Assembly (NCBI GenBank): GCA_021158405.1
Contig: JAGGUP010000029.1
Coordinates: 20,218 to 84,217 of the forward strand
Reading direction: 5' to 3'
From: Bacteroidales bacterium
Lineage (GTDB): Bacteria; Bacteroidota; Bacteroidia; Bacteroidales; UBA12170
Length of the DNA: 64,000 nucleotides
Each line of letters begins with the position of its first letter. Within the stretch, counting starts at the first letter, position 1. Made by a program: the position numbers and the translations under genes. The notes under the pieces were generated by a model. It did no database searches. It was not told the origin of the DNA and saw only the letters and a list, made by a program, of their open reading frames with translations. Positions 1-9,000 of this stretch are shown piece after piece.

Positions 1-657
1 AACATAAGATTTTAATTTAAACCCCTTTGCCAGTTCAATAAGACGATTTAAATCGTGCATCCCCGACAATGTTGGCTCTGTTACCATCAATGCTACATCA
101 ACTCCTGTTAGTGTAGAAATTACGGGGCAACCAATGCCCGGAGGGCCATCAATTAAAACCGTTTCAATTTCTTGTTCTTTTGCCTTTTTATTGGCAATAT
201 CACGAATCTTAGTAACCAGTTTTCCGGAATTATCCTCACCTATTCCCAATTTTGCATGTATCATTGGTCCGAAACGTGTTTCTGATTCAAACCAACGGCT
301 ATCCATATTTTCTACCATTTTTATGGCATCAACAGGGCAAGCAATTTCGCAGAGCTTACATCCATCGCAAGAGAATTCCGAAATCGTAGTTTGTCCATCA
401 ACAAGACTAATAGCATCAAATCGACATAATTCCTCGCAAATCCCACAATTTGTACAAACTTCAGGATCTAATACCGCTATTTTACCGCCTTCATATTCGT
501 GACTCTCAAGGATTGTTGGTTGGGTAATCAGAAATAAATCGGCAGCATCAACATCGCAATCTACAAGAATTTTATTTTGTGCTATAGAAGCAAAAGCAGA
601 GGTAATACTCGTTTTGCCTGTACCACCTTTCCCACTAACTATAACTATTTGCTTCAT
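1..657 (-). CDS. MinD/Mrp-family P-loop ATPase with ferredoxin (4Fe-4S) insert, C-terminally truncated by window edge
   Basis: Reverse-strand translation starts MKQIVIVSGKGGTGKTSITSAF..., deviant Walker A KGGTGKT; CxxCGxCxxxC and CDGCKLCEIACP ferredoxin motifs; not in ORF track because the frame is open through position 1. Overlaps the next gene by 23 bp. Confidence 0.9.
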   Translation of the reverse strand, partial: MKQIVIVSGKGGTGKTSITSAFASIAQNKILVDCDVDAADLFLITQPTILESHEYEGGKIAVLDPEVCTNCGICEELCRFDAISLVDGQTTISEFSCDGCKLCEIACPVDAIKMVENMDSRWFESETRFGPMIHAKLGIGEDNSGKLVTKIRDIANKKAKEQEIETVLIDGPPGIGCPVISTLTGVDVALMVTEPTLSGMHDLNRLIELAKGFKLKSYV

Positions 658-1522
658 CTAAATTCAATTTTACTTTATCGAACAACTTTACATATTTCTC
701 ATAAATAGCAGGAACTTCATCCACCATTATTTTTCCTTCAGAATATATTCTGGCTAAGTTTTTATCAAAAGGGATTTCCATCAATAATTCTATTTTCTCC
801 TCTTTTAGATAATCGTAAATAGCTAAATTGCCTAAACCGGCACGATTGATAACAACGCCAAATTTTCCTTTCATTTTCCGCATTGTTTCAACCATCAATT
901 TCAAATCGTTCAAACCAAAGGGTGTTGGTTCAGTAACTAAAATAGTATAATCAACATCTTTGATAGTTTCCATAACGGGACAAGATGTCCCTGGAGGCGC
1001 ATCAATAATCCGAAGTGCATTTTCATCAGTCGATTTCAACGTTTTTCCAATCACCGGAACGGCTATGGCAGAACCTATTTCGATTTTTCCTTCTACCAAC
1101 TCATTACCATTCTCTAAAGAATAAACATTTACTTCACCTAATTTCTTATCTTTTTCAACAATTACATCAGGCTGATTACAAACATAAGTACAAGCACCAC
1201 AACCGTGACATAAATCTTCGAGTACGGCAATATGAGAAATGGATTTGACAAAAAGAATAGCATTATAGGCACAAGCCGAAGCACAGTCGCCACAATACAC
1301 ACATTTATCCGAATCAATTACCGGAATCTTAATATTTACATCACTAACTGAATGAAGCTCACCTTTTGTAAATAAGTTAATATTAGGCTCTTCAACATCG
1401 CAATCGACCAGTTGAATTTTTTGATCCAATTGCTTTTGAAGAGTATAAAACAAATTAAGCGAAACGGTGGTTTTTCCAGTTCCACCCTTTCCACTAGCAA
1501 TAGCAATTTTATAAGTCATCAT
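635..1522 (-). CDS. MinD/Mrp-family P-loop ATPase with ferredoxin insert
   Basis: MTYKIAIASGKGGTGKTTVSLN, CVYCGDCASACAYNAI and CHGCGACTYVCNQPDVI motifs. Confidence 0.9.
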   Translation of the reverse strand: MMTYKIAIASGKGGTGKTTVSLNLFYTLQKQLDQKIQLVDCDVEEPNINLFTKGELHSVSDVNIKIPVIDSDKCVYCGDCASACAYNAILFVKSISHIAVLEDLCHGCGACTYVCNQPDVIVEKDKKLGEVNVYSLENGNELVEGKIEIGSAIAVPVIGKTLKSTDENALRIIDAPPGTSCPVMETIKDVDYTILVTEPTPFGLNDLKLMVETMRKMKGKFGVVINRAGLGNLAIYDYLKEEKIELLMEIPFDKNLARIYSEGKIMVDEVPAIYEKYVKLFDKVKLNLDEANSYS

Positions 1523-1861
1523 TTAATGATCGCAATAATTAGCCCCTTTTTCAAGGCGATTATGTACTAAATCAACGGCTAAATCAGCAGCTGGCTTCAA
1601 AGCAACACCTACAAAAACATTGATATTATTATTTAAAAATAATTGAATAGCACGTTCACCCATTCCACCGGATACAATATCAGTGGCACCCAAATTAGCT
1701 AACCAAGCAGGAAGAACACCCACGTCGTGTGGTGGAGGAACCAGCATTTCTTCTTTTACAATTTTATCACCATCCATCTCGATGAGAGCAAATAATTTGG
1801 CGTGACCAAAATGGCCTGTCATAATTCCATTTTCAACGGGAACTGCAACTTTACGTTTCAT
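1523..1861 (-). CDS. NifX/NifB-type dinitrogenase iron-molybdenum cofactor-binding family protein
   Basis: MKRKVAVPVENGIMTGHFGHAKLFALIEMD...GGMGERAIQLFLNNNINVFVGV is typical of the NifX/ORP fold. Confidence 0.85.
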   Translation of the reverse strand: MKRKVAVPVENGIMTGHFGHAKLFALIEMDGDKIVKEEMLVPPPHDVGVLPAWLANLGATDIVSGGMGERAIQLFLNNNINVFVGVALKPAADLAVDLVHNRLEKGANYCDH

Positions 1862-1899
1862 ATTACTTTGATTTAATTAATTATATATACTAATTTGTG

Positions 1900-2214
1900 T
1901 TAACTATTTTCCAATAAAATTTCTTCTACTGTTTTTACTTCGTTGGAATACAAAAGCATTTCTATACCCATGCCTTCCAAAGCTGCTTTTGCTTTAGGTC
2001 CAAAATCGGAAGAAAGCAATTTATTTACTCCTAAATTTACAACTAGTTCAGCTGCTTTTGGACCCGCGCCACCTTGCGCATCTTTTGCTTCATTTTCATA
2101 AAAACTAAATTCTTTATTTTCAGTATCATAAACGGCGAAGAATGCACCACGTCCAAAACGCGGATCCATTTTTGAAGCTTTATTGTTTTCTAAAGATGTA
2201 ATAGCAATTTTCAT
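1900..2214 (-). CDS. NifX/NifB-type dinitrogenase iron-molybdenum cofactor-binding family protein
   Basis: MKIAITSLENNKASKMDPRFGRGAFFAVYDTE... Confidence 0.85.
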   Translation of the reverse strand: MKIAITSLENNKASKMDPRFGRGAFFAVYDTENKEFSFYENEAKDAQGGAGPKAAELVVNLGVNKLLSSDFGPKAKAALEGMGIEMLLYSNEVKTVEEILLENS

Positions 2215-2216
2215 AA

Positions 2217-2840
2217 TTAAGTTTTATTTTTTTGTTGATTTTTAATAAAATTTATATTGTTATGTTCTGCAGAATTTTCGCGCACAAAATGTACCTGACA
2301 ATTTCTACAAATTAATGATTTACATGGAACACCAACCTGATGTTTTTCTCTAAAACCACAAGCCGGACAAACACAGTAACCCAACTGACCCATAGCATTT
2401 CGCTGAACTTTAGGAATAATATTCTTTTCATGCAAAGTTCCATTTATATGCTCAATATCAGTAGATTGACATACAGGACAATTTTTTCCTTTATTATGAA
2501 CAGTTTCCCTAAAAGTAGTATCGCAACTTAAACATCTGTACCATTCGTGTTCAAATTTCACATGACCGCCTGCAACATGTAGGATTTTATTTTCTACTAA
2601 AGCCATTGCCATTTTCCTTCGAGCAACATCATAAATACGAGTAAAAGTTGGACGCGAAACATTCATTTCACGCGCAGCTTCCTCTTGTGAAAAGCTTTCA
2701 TAATCGGCCAAACGCAAGGATTCGTACTCCTCAAATAACAACTGGACTCCCTTATCTTCATCTAAATTAACACGTAAAGGACGGAATCCGTATCCTACAG
2801 GAGGCTTTTGTAATCTTCTTTGTCGTTTTGGTCTTGGCAT
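2217..2840 (-). CDS. DUF134 (UPF0251) predicted DNA-binding protein with C-terminal zinc ribbons
   Basis: MPRPKRQRRLQKPPVGYGFRP... DUF134 N-terminal signature; HTH SQEEAAREMNVSRPTFTRIYDVARRKMA; CxxC pairs in the C-terminus. Confidence 0.88.
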   Translation of the reverse strand: MPRPKRQRRLQKPPVGYGFRPLRVNLDEDKGVQLLFEEYESLRLADYESFSQEEAAREMNVSRPTFTRIYDVARRKMAMALVENKILHVAGGHVKFEHEWYRCLSCDTTFRETVHNKGKNCPVCQSTDIEHINGTLHEKNIIPKVQRNAMGQLGYCVCPACGFREKHQVGVPCKSLICRNCQVHFVRENSAEHNNINFIKNQQKNKT

Positions 2841-2876
2841 AACTTTAAGAATCTATTATCTTAAAAGATTCATCGG

Positions 2877-2908
2877 CAAAAATAATGAACATATGTTCAT
2901 TAACCAAA
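2877..2908 (-). promoter_or_regulatory. Bacteroidota-type promoter (TTTG-N20-TATTTTTG) with embedded palindromic operator
   Basis: Minus strand reads TTTG GTTAATGAACATATGTTCAT TATTTTTG; palindrome TAATGAACATATGTTCATTA occupies 2883-2902. Confidence 0.6.
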
Positions 2909-2953
2909 TTTCAGAGCTTTTTTTTAGAAAAAAATCAGAATACAAAAAAACCT

Positions 2954-4945
2954 TTAGACTCTTTCTTTTATCAAGCCTTTGGTATAAGCGAATAAAAGTT
3001 TTTTAAGATCAATCACTTGTTCTTTTATATCCGTTCCAATATCGGTATCAGCCACCCGCTTTCGCGTAGCATTTGTTTCCACTATCTGACGAGAAGAAAC
3101 GATATCTAAATTATTTTTAACTGCTTCTTCAATCGATGTGAAATGCTTATGTTCAACCAAAACCAATCCATAAGAATTATAAATCAACGTATAGCCTGAT
3201 AATCCGGTAACTTTCTGATAAGGAATAGACATCCCTCCATCAATCACAAACAATTTTCCATTAGCTTTAATTGGACTTTCGCCTTTTCGTGCTTTCACAG
3301 GAACATGTCCATTAATGATATGAGAAGTTTTCGGATCAATACCAAAATCTTCGAATATCCTGTTACAGGTTTCTTCCTCATCTCTGTATTTATAATATGG
3401 ATTCCGTTTTTCAAAGTGAGTAGATTCATCTGCTATAAAATAGCGCTCAAATGTTGTCATGCGATGTTTACCAAATAAAGGAGAATTAGGGCCTGTCCAC
3501 AAATACCACATATAAGCTTTATCCCTTGGATCAGCATCAGCACGGTGGCAAGTAAAATAGGCTCTTCTTGCAATAATATCCAGTTTATCGAGAAGCGCTT
3601 TTCCTTTGTATGTTTTATTATTAATAGTCATTTCATAAAAGGATCCATCCTCATTCATAGGGATACTTCCATGATACATCAGATTAGAATTGTAGGTCAA
3701 ATACATGCTTCCCTTTGCATAAAGCACTTCAATATGTTTTTGCAACAAATTGCTTTTTAAAAAGGATAATTGCAAACGATTCATTAGCTCATCTTCCGCT
3801 TTTGTCAGTTTAAAAGGATCTTTAGGATCAATGGTTGGAAAATAAGTATCCAATAGAGCATATTCCTTTCCCTCTATGATAATCGTTCCTTTTTCATAAT
3901 CAATTTTATCCAGCAATAAGCGATCTTCCACTTCAAATTGAGGGTTCGATATGATAATTTGAGCCTCTAATTTGAATTGAATAATAGAAATAGCCTTATG
4001 CATCTGCTTAATCAATTCGATACTCTTTCCATTTTTATCCCCATTTTCTTTAGGTGTAAAAACTTCGGCGGGATCTTCTCCATAATACTCCATGGCAAAA
4101 GTGGCCAATGGCAGTAAATTTATTCCATACGCATCCTCGATAGTGTCCAGATTGATATAACGGGCACTAATTCTAAGTACAGTCGCTATCAGCGCTTTAC
4201 AACCCGCAGCAGCTCCCATCCAAATAATATCATGATTTCCCCATTGAATATCAACAGCATGATGATTCTGCAACACATCCATCACCTTTTCCGCAGAAGG
4301 CCCTCTATCATAAATGTCGCCAATAATATGCAAACGATCAATCATTAAACGCTGAATAAAATGTGATATCTCAATTACAAATTCTTTTGCCCTGTCAATT
4401 TCAATAATTGTGCGAATAATTCCGTTGTAATATTCATGCTTCTCCGGACCGCTTTCATAAAGTAACTCATCAATTATATAGGCATAAGCGAGAGGCATCG
4501 CTTTACGCACTTTCGATCGTGTATATTTATAGGAAACCTTACGCGCAATCATGGACAAGCGCTGCAAAGTAATCATATACCATTCATGCAAATCCTCAAT
4601 ATTCTCATCCTGAAGAATCATTTCCATCTTTTCTTCCGGATAATAAATAAGAGTCGCCAGAGCATCTTTTTCGCTTTTACGCACACTCAAACCAAATATA
4701 TCTTCAATTTTTCGTCGAACCACACCTGATGCATTTCGAAGAACATGAGTAAAGGTTTCATACTCACCATGTATATCCGTCAGAAAATGTTCTGTACTTT
4801 TTGGAAGGCGCATAATAGCTTCCAAATTAATAATTTCCATACTTGCTTTTTGAATACTTGGAAATCGATCAGCCAATAATTCCAAATAGCGTTTCTCCTT
4901 AAGGAGTTCTACTGGTGTAAACTCATTATTTGATGTTGTAATCAT
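2954..4945 (-). CDS. fbp: fructose-1,6-bisphosphatase class III
   Basis: 663 aa; GDIYDRGPSAEKVMD and WGNHDIIWMGAAAG phosphoesterase motifs; class III length. Confidence 0.93.
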   Translation of the reverse strand: MITTSNNEFTPVELLKEKRYLELLADRFPSIQKASMEIINLEAIMRLPKSTEHFLTDIHGEYETFTHVLRNASGVVRRKIEDIFGLSVRKSEKDALATLIYYPEEKMEMILQDENIEDLHEWYMITLQRLSMIARKVSYKYTRSKVRKAMPLAYAYIIDELLYESGPEKHEYYNGIIRTIIEIDRAKEFVIEISHFIQRLMIDRLHIIGDIYDRGPSAEKVMDVLQNHHAVDIQWGNHDIIWMGAAAGCKALIATVLRISARYINLDTIEDAYGINLLPLATFAMEYYGEDPAEVFTPKENGDKNGKSIELIKQMHKAISIIQFKLEAQIIISNPQFEVEDRLLLDKIDYEKGTIIIEGKEYALLDTYFPTIDPKDPFKLTKAEDELMNRLQLSFLKSNLLQKHIEVLYAKGSMYLTYNSNLMYHGSIPMNEDGSFYEMTINNKTYKGKALLDKLDIIARRAYFTCHRADADPRDKAYMWYLWTGPNSPLFGKHRMTTFERYFIADESTHFEKRNPYYKYRDEEETCNRIFEDFGIDPKTSHIINGHVPVKARKGESPIKANGKLFVIDGGMSIPYQKVTGLSGYTLIYNSYGLVLVEHKHFTSIEEAVKNNLDIVSSRQIVETNATRKRVADTDIGTDIKEQVIDLKKLLFAYTKGLIKERV

Positions 4946-5061
4946 TGTGCGATATTAAAAAGTGAATGATTATTAAGCATTATCCATAAGAGATTGAATA
5001 AAAAATAATGATTATCTTTACAAAGATGATAATTTCTGTTCTCAATACCAAATAAAATATT

Positions 5062-5757
5062 ATGAATATTCAAACTAAAAGCTTATTTAAACAGCTGATT
5101 AATAAAGGAATACTTAAACAAAAAGTATATGCAAATACTGTGGAGTCCTTTCAACTTTTCAAACAAGAAGTTTTAAAGTTGGCCGAAGCCTACGTAAGTA
5201 ATTCGACAGAAAATAAAGTTGTCTTTGAATTCAGAGATCGTGGAGAATTTGAATTTGAAGTGAAATTTGCCGGTGATATTTTAGTTTTTCTTATGCACAC
5301 CAATGTATTTGAGATCCCCCGACAATACGCGCTTATGCGAACATCCTATATCAAACAGGATAAAAACCGTACCTATTGCGGAATTATTAATATCTATAAT
5401 TTCCTGGCAGATTCGTTTAAATACGCAAGAGAAAACGATTTGGGTTATTTGATTGGGCGCATATTTATTAATCATGAGAAGCATTTTCTTATTGAGGGCA
5501 AAAAAGAAATCGGAATGATCTACAATAATTTTGAACAATCCATACTCAATACAGAATCTGCTCACGAAATTGTAACTTCTGCCATCGAATACACCATCAA
5601 TTTTGATTTACTTATTCCACCCTTTGAAACTGTTAAAATGGTCAGTGTTTTTGATATACAAAAACATACACAAAGTCTTTCTATGCGAACAGCCAAACGA
5701 TTAGGCTATAAATTCCAAGCCGATGAAAAGAAAATAGAAGGACATCATAAGGATTGA
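5062..5757 (+). CDS. conserved hypothetical protein
   Basis: 231 aa ORF without competing long ORF; no family recognised. Confidence 0.75.
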   Translation: MNIQTKSLFKQLINKGILKQKVYANTVESFQLFKQEVLKLAEAYVSNSTENKVVFEFRDRGEFEFEVKFAGDILVFLMHTNVFEIPRQYALMRTSYIKQDKNRTYCGIINIYNFLADSFKYARENDLGYLIGRIFINHEKHFLIEGKKEIGMIYNNFEQSILNTESAHEIVTSAIEYTINFDLLIPPFETVKMVSVFDIQKHTQSLSMRTAKRLGYKFQADEKKIEGHHKD

Positions 5758-5769
5758 TTAAAAATAAAA

Positions 5770-5795
5770 CAGGTCTTCCGCTAGAAAGACCTGCA
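5770..5795. terminator. hairpin CAGGTCTT/AAGACCTG, with T-tract on the minus strand (serves the gene at 5965-6246)
   Basis: 8-bp perfect stem, minus-strand TTTTATTTTT tail. Confidence 0.6.
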
Positions 5796-5964
5796 ATAAT
5801 CTATATGAGATAAATTTGTAAAACCGTTTAATTAGAAGCCAAAAACGTGCCGCAGAACACAAGTATCTATTATTTAGTTATTTACTAAATAATATCAACT
5901 CTTTTTGTTAAAATAATGTTCATTTTCATATAAGAATGTTCAAAAACGAACAGCATATTTAGCC

Positions 5965-6246
5965 CTATCTATATAAACAACGATAAGAAGTATCACCCTC
6001 TACTTTTACTTTGAATTTTACGTCTTTCTCTACAATAAAAGTTTCGAATTCACCATACACTTTCCACTCTGTCTGACCGGGCAATTGCACACTCATTTTT
6101 CCACTTGTCACTGTCATATATTCAACAGTTGAAGTTCCAAATTCATATTCACCGGCTGCCATCACACCAATCGTAGCATCGCCACCTTTTGTTTTAAATG
6201 CAATAGACATAACCTGTCCATCAAAATATTCATTTGTTTTAAACAT
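5965..6246 (-). CDS. ppnP: pyrimidine/purine nucleoside phosphorylase (DUF1255, PpnP-like)
   Basis: 93 aa cupin MFKTNEYFDGQVMSIAF...GVMAAGEYEFGTSTVEYMTVTSGKMSVQLPG...W. Confidence 0.88.
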   Translation of the reverse strand: MFKTNEYFDGQVMSIAFKTKGGDATIGVMAAGEYEFGTSTVEYMTVTSGKMSVQLPGQTEWKVYGEFETFIVEKDVKFKVKVEGDTSYRCLYR

Positions 6247-6313
6247 ATTTATGAGTTTTTATTTCCGGTAAAATTAAAAATTTAGACTGAAGTAGTAACG
6301 TTAAAAATTTGAA

Positions 6314-6321
6314 TATATTTG
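6314..6321 (+). promoter_or_regulatory. -7 box TATATTTG (Bacteroidota TAnnTTTG) upstream of the lysC leader
   Basis: Consensus match; predicted TSS only a few nt before ATG 6331. Confidence 0.5.
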
Positions 6322-6330
6322 CAGCCGATA

Positions 6331-6399
6331 ATGAAAATAAATAAAAAATATAATAAACAGAAGAAAATCCTATCGGGTGGGCAGGCTTTGTTATATTAA
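6331..6399 (+). CDS. putative Lys-rich attenuator leader peptide MKINKKYNKQKKILSGGQALLY
   Basis: Short ORF between promoter and intrinsic terminator upstream of lysC; 6 Lys in the first 12 codons. Confidence 0.5.
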   Translation: MKINKKYNKQKKILSGGQALLY

Positions 6400-6416
6400 A
6401 ATATAAAGAATCAAAT

Positions 6417-6452
6417 AAAAAAGCCCAGTCGAATCCGATTGGGCTTTTTTTT
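6417..6452 (+). terminator. intrinsic terminator/attenuator upstream of lysC
   Basis: AAGCCCAGTCG-AATC-CGATTGGGCTT stem followed by T8. Confidence 0.85.
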
Positions 6453-6468
6453 ATTAAATGATAATTAA

Positions 6469-7788
6469 ATGATAATTAAAAAATTTGGGGGTACTTCTGT
6501 TGGTGATGCTAAGCGCATGAAAAATTTGATTGAGCTAATTCAATCAGAAGAAACAACTATCGTGGTTTTATCTGCAGTTAGTGGAACAACAAATAAGTTG
6601 GTTGCAATTGCAGAAAGTTTATACCGACAAGATAAACCCGATGCTTGTAATCAAATTAAGGCATTGAAAAGTGAGTATTTAATGTTAGCAGATGAACTTT
6701 TTGAAACTCCCAATAAAAACGAAGAAGGTAAAAAACTAATTGAAGCACATATTGGTTATTTAAAGGGATTTACAGAGCGCATTTTTACAATCCTTCAGGA
6801 AAAAGCCTTATTGGCTCAGGGCGAATTGCTTTCAACCGCACTCTTCCAGCTATTATTAGAAGAAAAAAATATTCCTTCTGCCCTATTGCCAGCTTTAGAA
6901 TTTATGAGAATCGATAAAAATCTCGATCCGGATGAATATTATATCCAACAAAACTTAAATCGCATATTAAAAAAACACAGCAACACTAAGCTATTTATCA
7001 CTCAGGGTTATATTTGCAGAAATGCTTATGGCGAAATTGATAACCTAAAACGTGGCGGCAGCGATTATACCGCTTCGCTTATTGGACAAGCCGTACAAGC
7101 TGACAAAATTCAAATATGGACCGATATTGATGGTTTGCATAATAACGATCCCCGATTTGTAAACAATACAAATCCAGTTGCAGAATTATCTTTTGAAGAA
7201 GCTGCCGAATTGGCTTATTTTGGCGCAAAAATATTACATCCTTCCAGTATTCTTCCAGCAAGACAAGCTCATATTCCTGTACGTTTAAAGAATAGTTTAC
7301 GCCCGAAAAGACCAGGTACCATCATACAAAATACAAAAGATAAAGCTGGAATAAAAGCCATAGCTGCCAAGGACAATATTACCATCGTACGTATAAAATC
7401 AGACCGGATGCTTTTTGCTTACGGTTTTCTAAGAAAGATTTTTGAGATTTTCGAAATCTACAAAACACCCATCGATATGATTACCACATCAGAAGTAGCC
7501 GTTTCGATGAGCATTGATGACACAAGCAATTTAGAAGCAATATTAACGGATTTAAAAAAATTCGGTCAAACCGAAATTGAACCTGATCAGGTAATTATTG
7601 CTTTAGTTGGTTATATCCCCACTTCCGGAAATGGATATGCCTCTCAAATATTCGATGCTCTTCTTGATATTCCAATTAAAATGATTTCGTATGGAGCCAG
7701 TAATCATAATATCACTTTATTAATAGATAAAAACGATAAGATAATGGCATTAAATACATTACATCAAAAACTTTACTCAAATCTATAA
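6469..7788 (+). CDS. lysC: aspartate kinase
   Basis: MIIKKFGGTSVGDAKRM...; GGSDYTASLIG; ACT-like C-terminus. Confidence 0.93.
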   Translation: MIIKKFGGTSVGDAKRMKNLIELIQSEETTIVVLSAVSGTTNKLVAIAESLYRQDKPDACNQIKALKSEYLMLADELFETPNKNEEGKKLIEAHIGYLKGFTERIFTILQEKALLAQGELLSTALFQLLLEEKNIPSALLPALEFMRIDKNLDPDEYYIQQNLNRILKKHSNTKLFITQGYICRNAYGEIDNLKRGGSDYTASLIGQAVQADKIQIWTDIDGLHNNDPRFVNNTNPVAELSFEEAAELAYFGAKILHPSSILPARQAHIPVRLKNSLRPKRPGTIIQNTKDKAGIKAIAAKDNITIVRIKSDRMLFAYGFLRKIFEIFEIYKTPIDMITTSEVAVSMSIDDTSNLEAILTDLKKFGQTEIEPDQVIIALVGYIPTSGNGYASQIFDALLDIPIKMISYGASNHNITLLIDKNDKIMALNTLHQKLYSNL

Positions 7789-7790
7789 GC

Positions 7791-8927
7791 ATGGCCATCG
7801 ATTATACAACTATAAAAACGCCTGCCTATCTCTACGATTTGGGACTTTTGCAACAAACGCTTAATTTTGTTAAAAAAGAAGCGGATGCCTTTGATTATCA
7901 TGTTCATTACGCTTTAAAAGCGAACAATAATCCAAAAATATTGGAGCTCATATCCGAGAAAGGATTTGGTGCCGATTGTGTTAGCGGGAATGAAGTTGAA
8001 GAAGCTTTAAAACGTGGTTTCAAAAAAGAAGAGATTGCTTTTGCCGGTGTAGGAAAAACCGACGATGAAATTAATTTTGCTCTAGAAAACGATATTTTTA
8101 GTTTCAACTGCGAATCACTCCCTGAAATAGAAGTGATCAACGAATTGGCTTTCAAAAAACAAAAAATTGCTCCCCTAGCCTTGCGTATAAATCCAAATGT
8201 AGATGCCAATACGCACAAATATATTACAACTGGTTTAGATGAAAATAAATTCGGTATTAGTTTGTGGGAACTCGAATCTATTCTAGACAGAATGAAAGCG
8301 ATGAAAAATGTCCAACTCAAAGGGTTGCATTTTCATATAGGCTCTCAAATTACCGATCTTGATACATTTAAAAATTTGTGTAACCGCATAAATCAAATTC
8401 AAGAGCAATTTTATGCGCGACAAATCATTGTGGAACATATCAATGTTGGTGGAGGATTGGGAATTAATTATCATCAACCCGACGAAGAGCCTATGTCTAA
8501 TTTTAAGAGCTATTTTAAGATTTTCAACGATTTTCTCGAGTTACGTCCAATGCAACAACTTCATTTTGAATTGGGACGATCTATTGTTGGACAAATGGGT
8601 AGTTTGCTAAGTAAAGTGATTTATGTAAAAAAAGCCAGCGCGAAAAGCTTCTTGATTATTGATGCTGCAATGACCGATCTAATTAGACCCTCATTGTATC
8701 AGGCTTTTCATAAAATTGAAAACCTGAGCTCAAATGGAGAAGATCAAGAGAAATATGATGTCGTTGGGCCGGTTTGTGAATCGTCGGATATTTTTGCAAA
8801 ATCAGTTACTTTGCCCTCTAGTAAAAGAGGTGATTATATATTAATCAGATCAGCAGGTGCTTACGGCCAAGTAATGGCATCGAATTACAATATGCGTGAT
8901 AATGCGCAGGTGGTTTTCATTGGTTAG
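7791..8927 (+). CDS. lysA: diaminopimelate decarboxylase
   Basis: PLP decarboxylase: HYALKANNNPKIL, HFHIGSQ, ELGRSIVG, GPVCESSDIF motifs; 2-nt gap to lysC. Confidence 0.9.
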   Translation: MAIDYTTIKTPAYLYDLGLLQQTLNFVKKEADAFDYHVHYALKANNNPKILELISEKGFGADCVSGNEVEEALKRGFKKEEIAFAGVGKTDDEINFALENDIFSFNCESLPEIEVINELAFKKQKIAPLALRINPNVDANTHKYITTGLDENKFGISLWELESILDRMKAMKNVQLKGLHFHIGSQITDLDTFKNLCNRINQIQEQFYARQIIVEHINVGGGLGINYHQPDEEPMSNFKSYFKIFNDFLELRPMQQLHFELGRSIVGQMGSLLSKVIYVKKASAKSFLIIDAAMTDLIRPSLYQAFHKIENLSSNGEDQEKYDVVGPVCESSDIFAKSVTLPSSKRGDYILIRSAGAYGQVMASNYNMRDNAQVVFIG

Positions 8928-8934
8928 GAGAGAA

Positions 8935-8971
8935 TTAGCCCTACGAGGGTTTAAAACTCTCGTAGGGCTAA
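8935..8971. terminator. bidirectional palindrome TTAGCCCTACGAG-G-GTTTAAAAC-T-CTCGTAGGGCTAA between convergent genes
   Basis: 13-bp perfect arms. Confidence 0.7.
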
Positions 8972-9000
8972 GGCACAAGGATATCGGGATCTGGAAAATA

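Noticed and set aside
134-502. Plus-strand 122-aa ORF
   Set aside because: Antisense to the truncated MinD/ferredoxin ATPase, which has clear conserved motifs on the minus strand.
1523-2214. Nitrogen-fixation locus based on NifX-like proteins
   Set aside because: No nifH/D/K/E/N/B in the window; NifX-fold proteins occur widely outside nitrogenase systems.
7907-8320. Minus-strand 137-aa ORF over lysA
   Set aside because: Antisense to a well-supported decarboxylase; no recognisable motifs.
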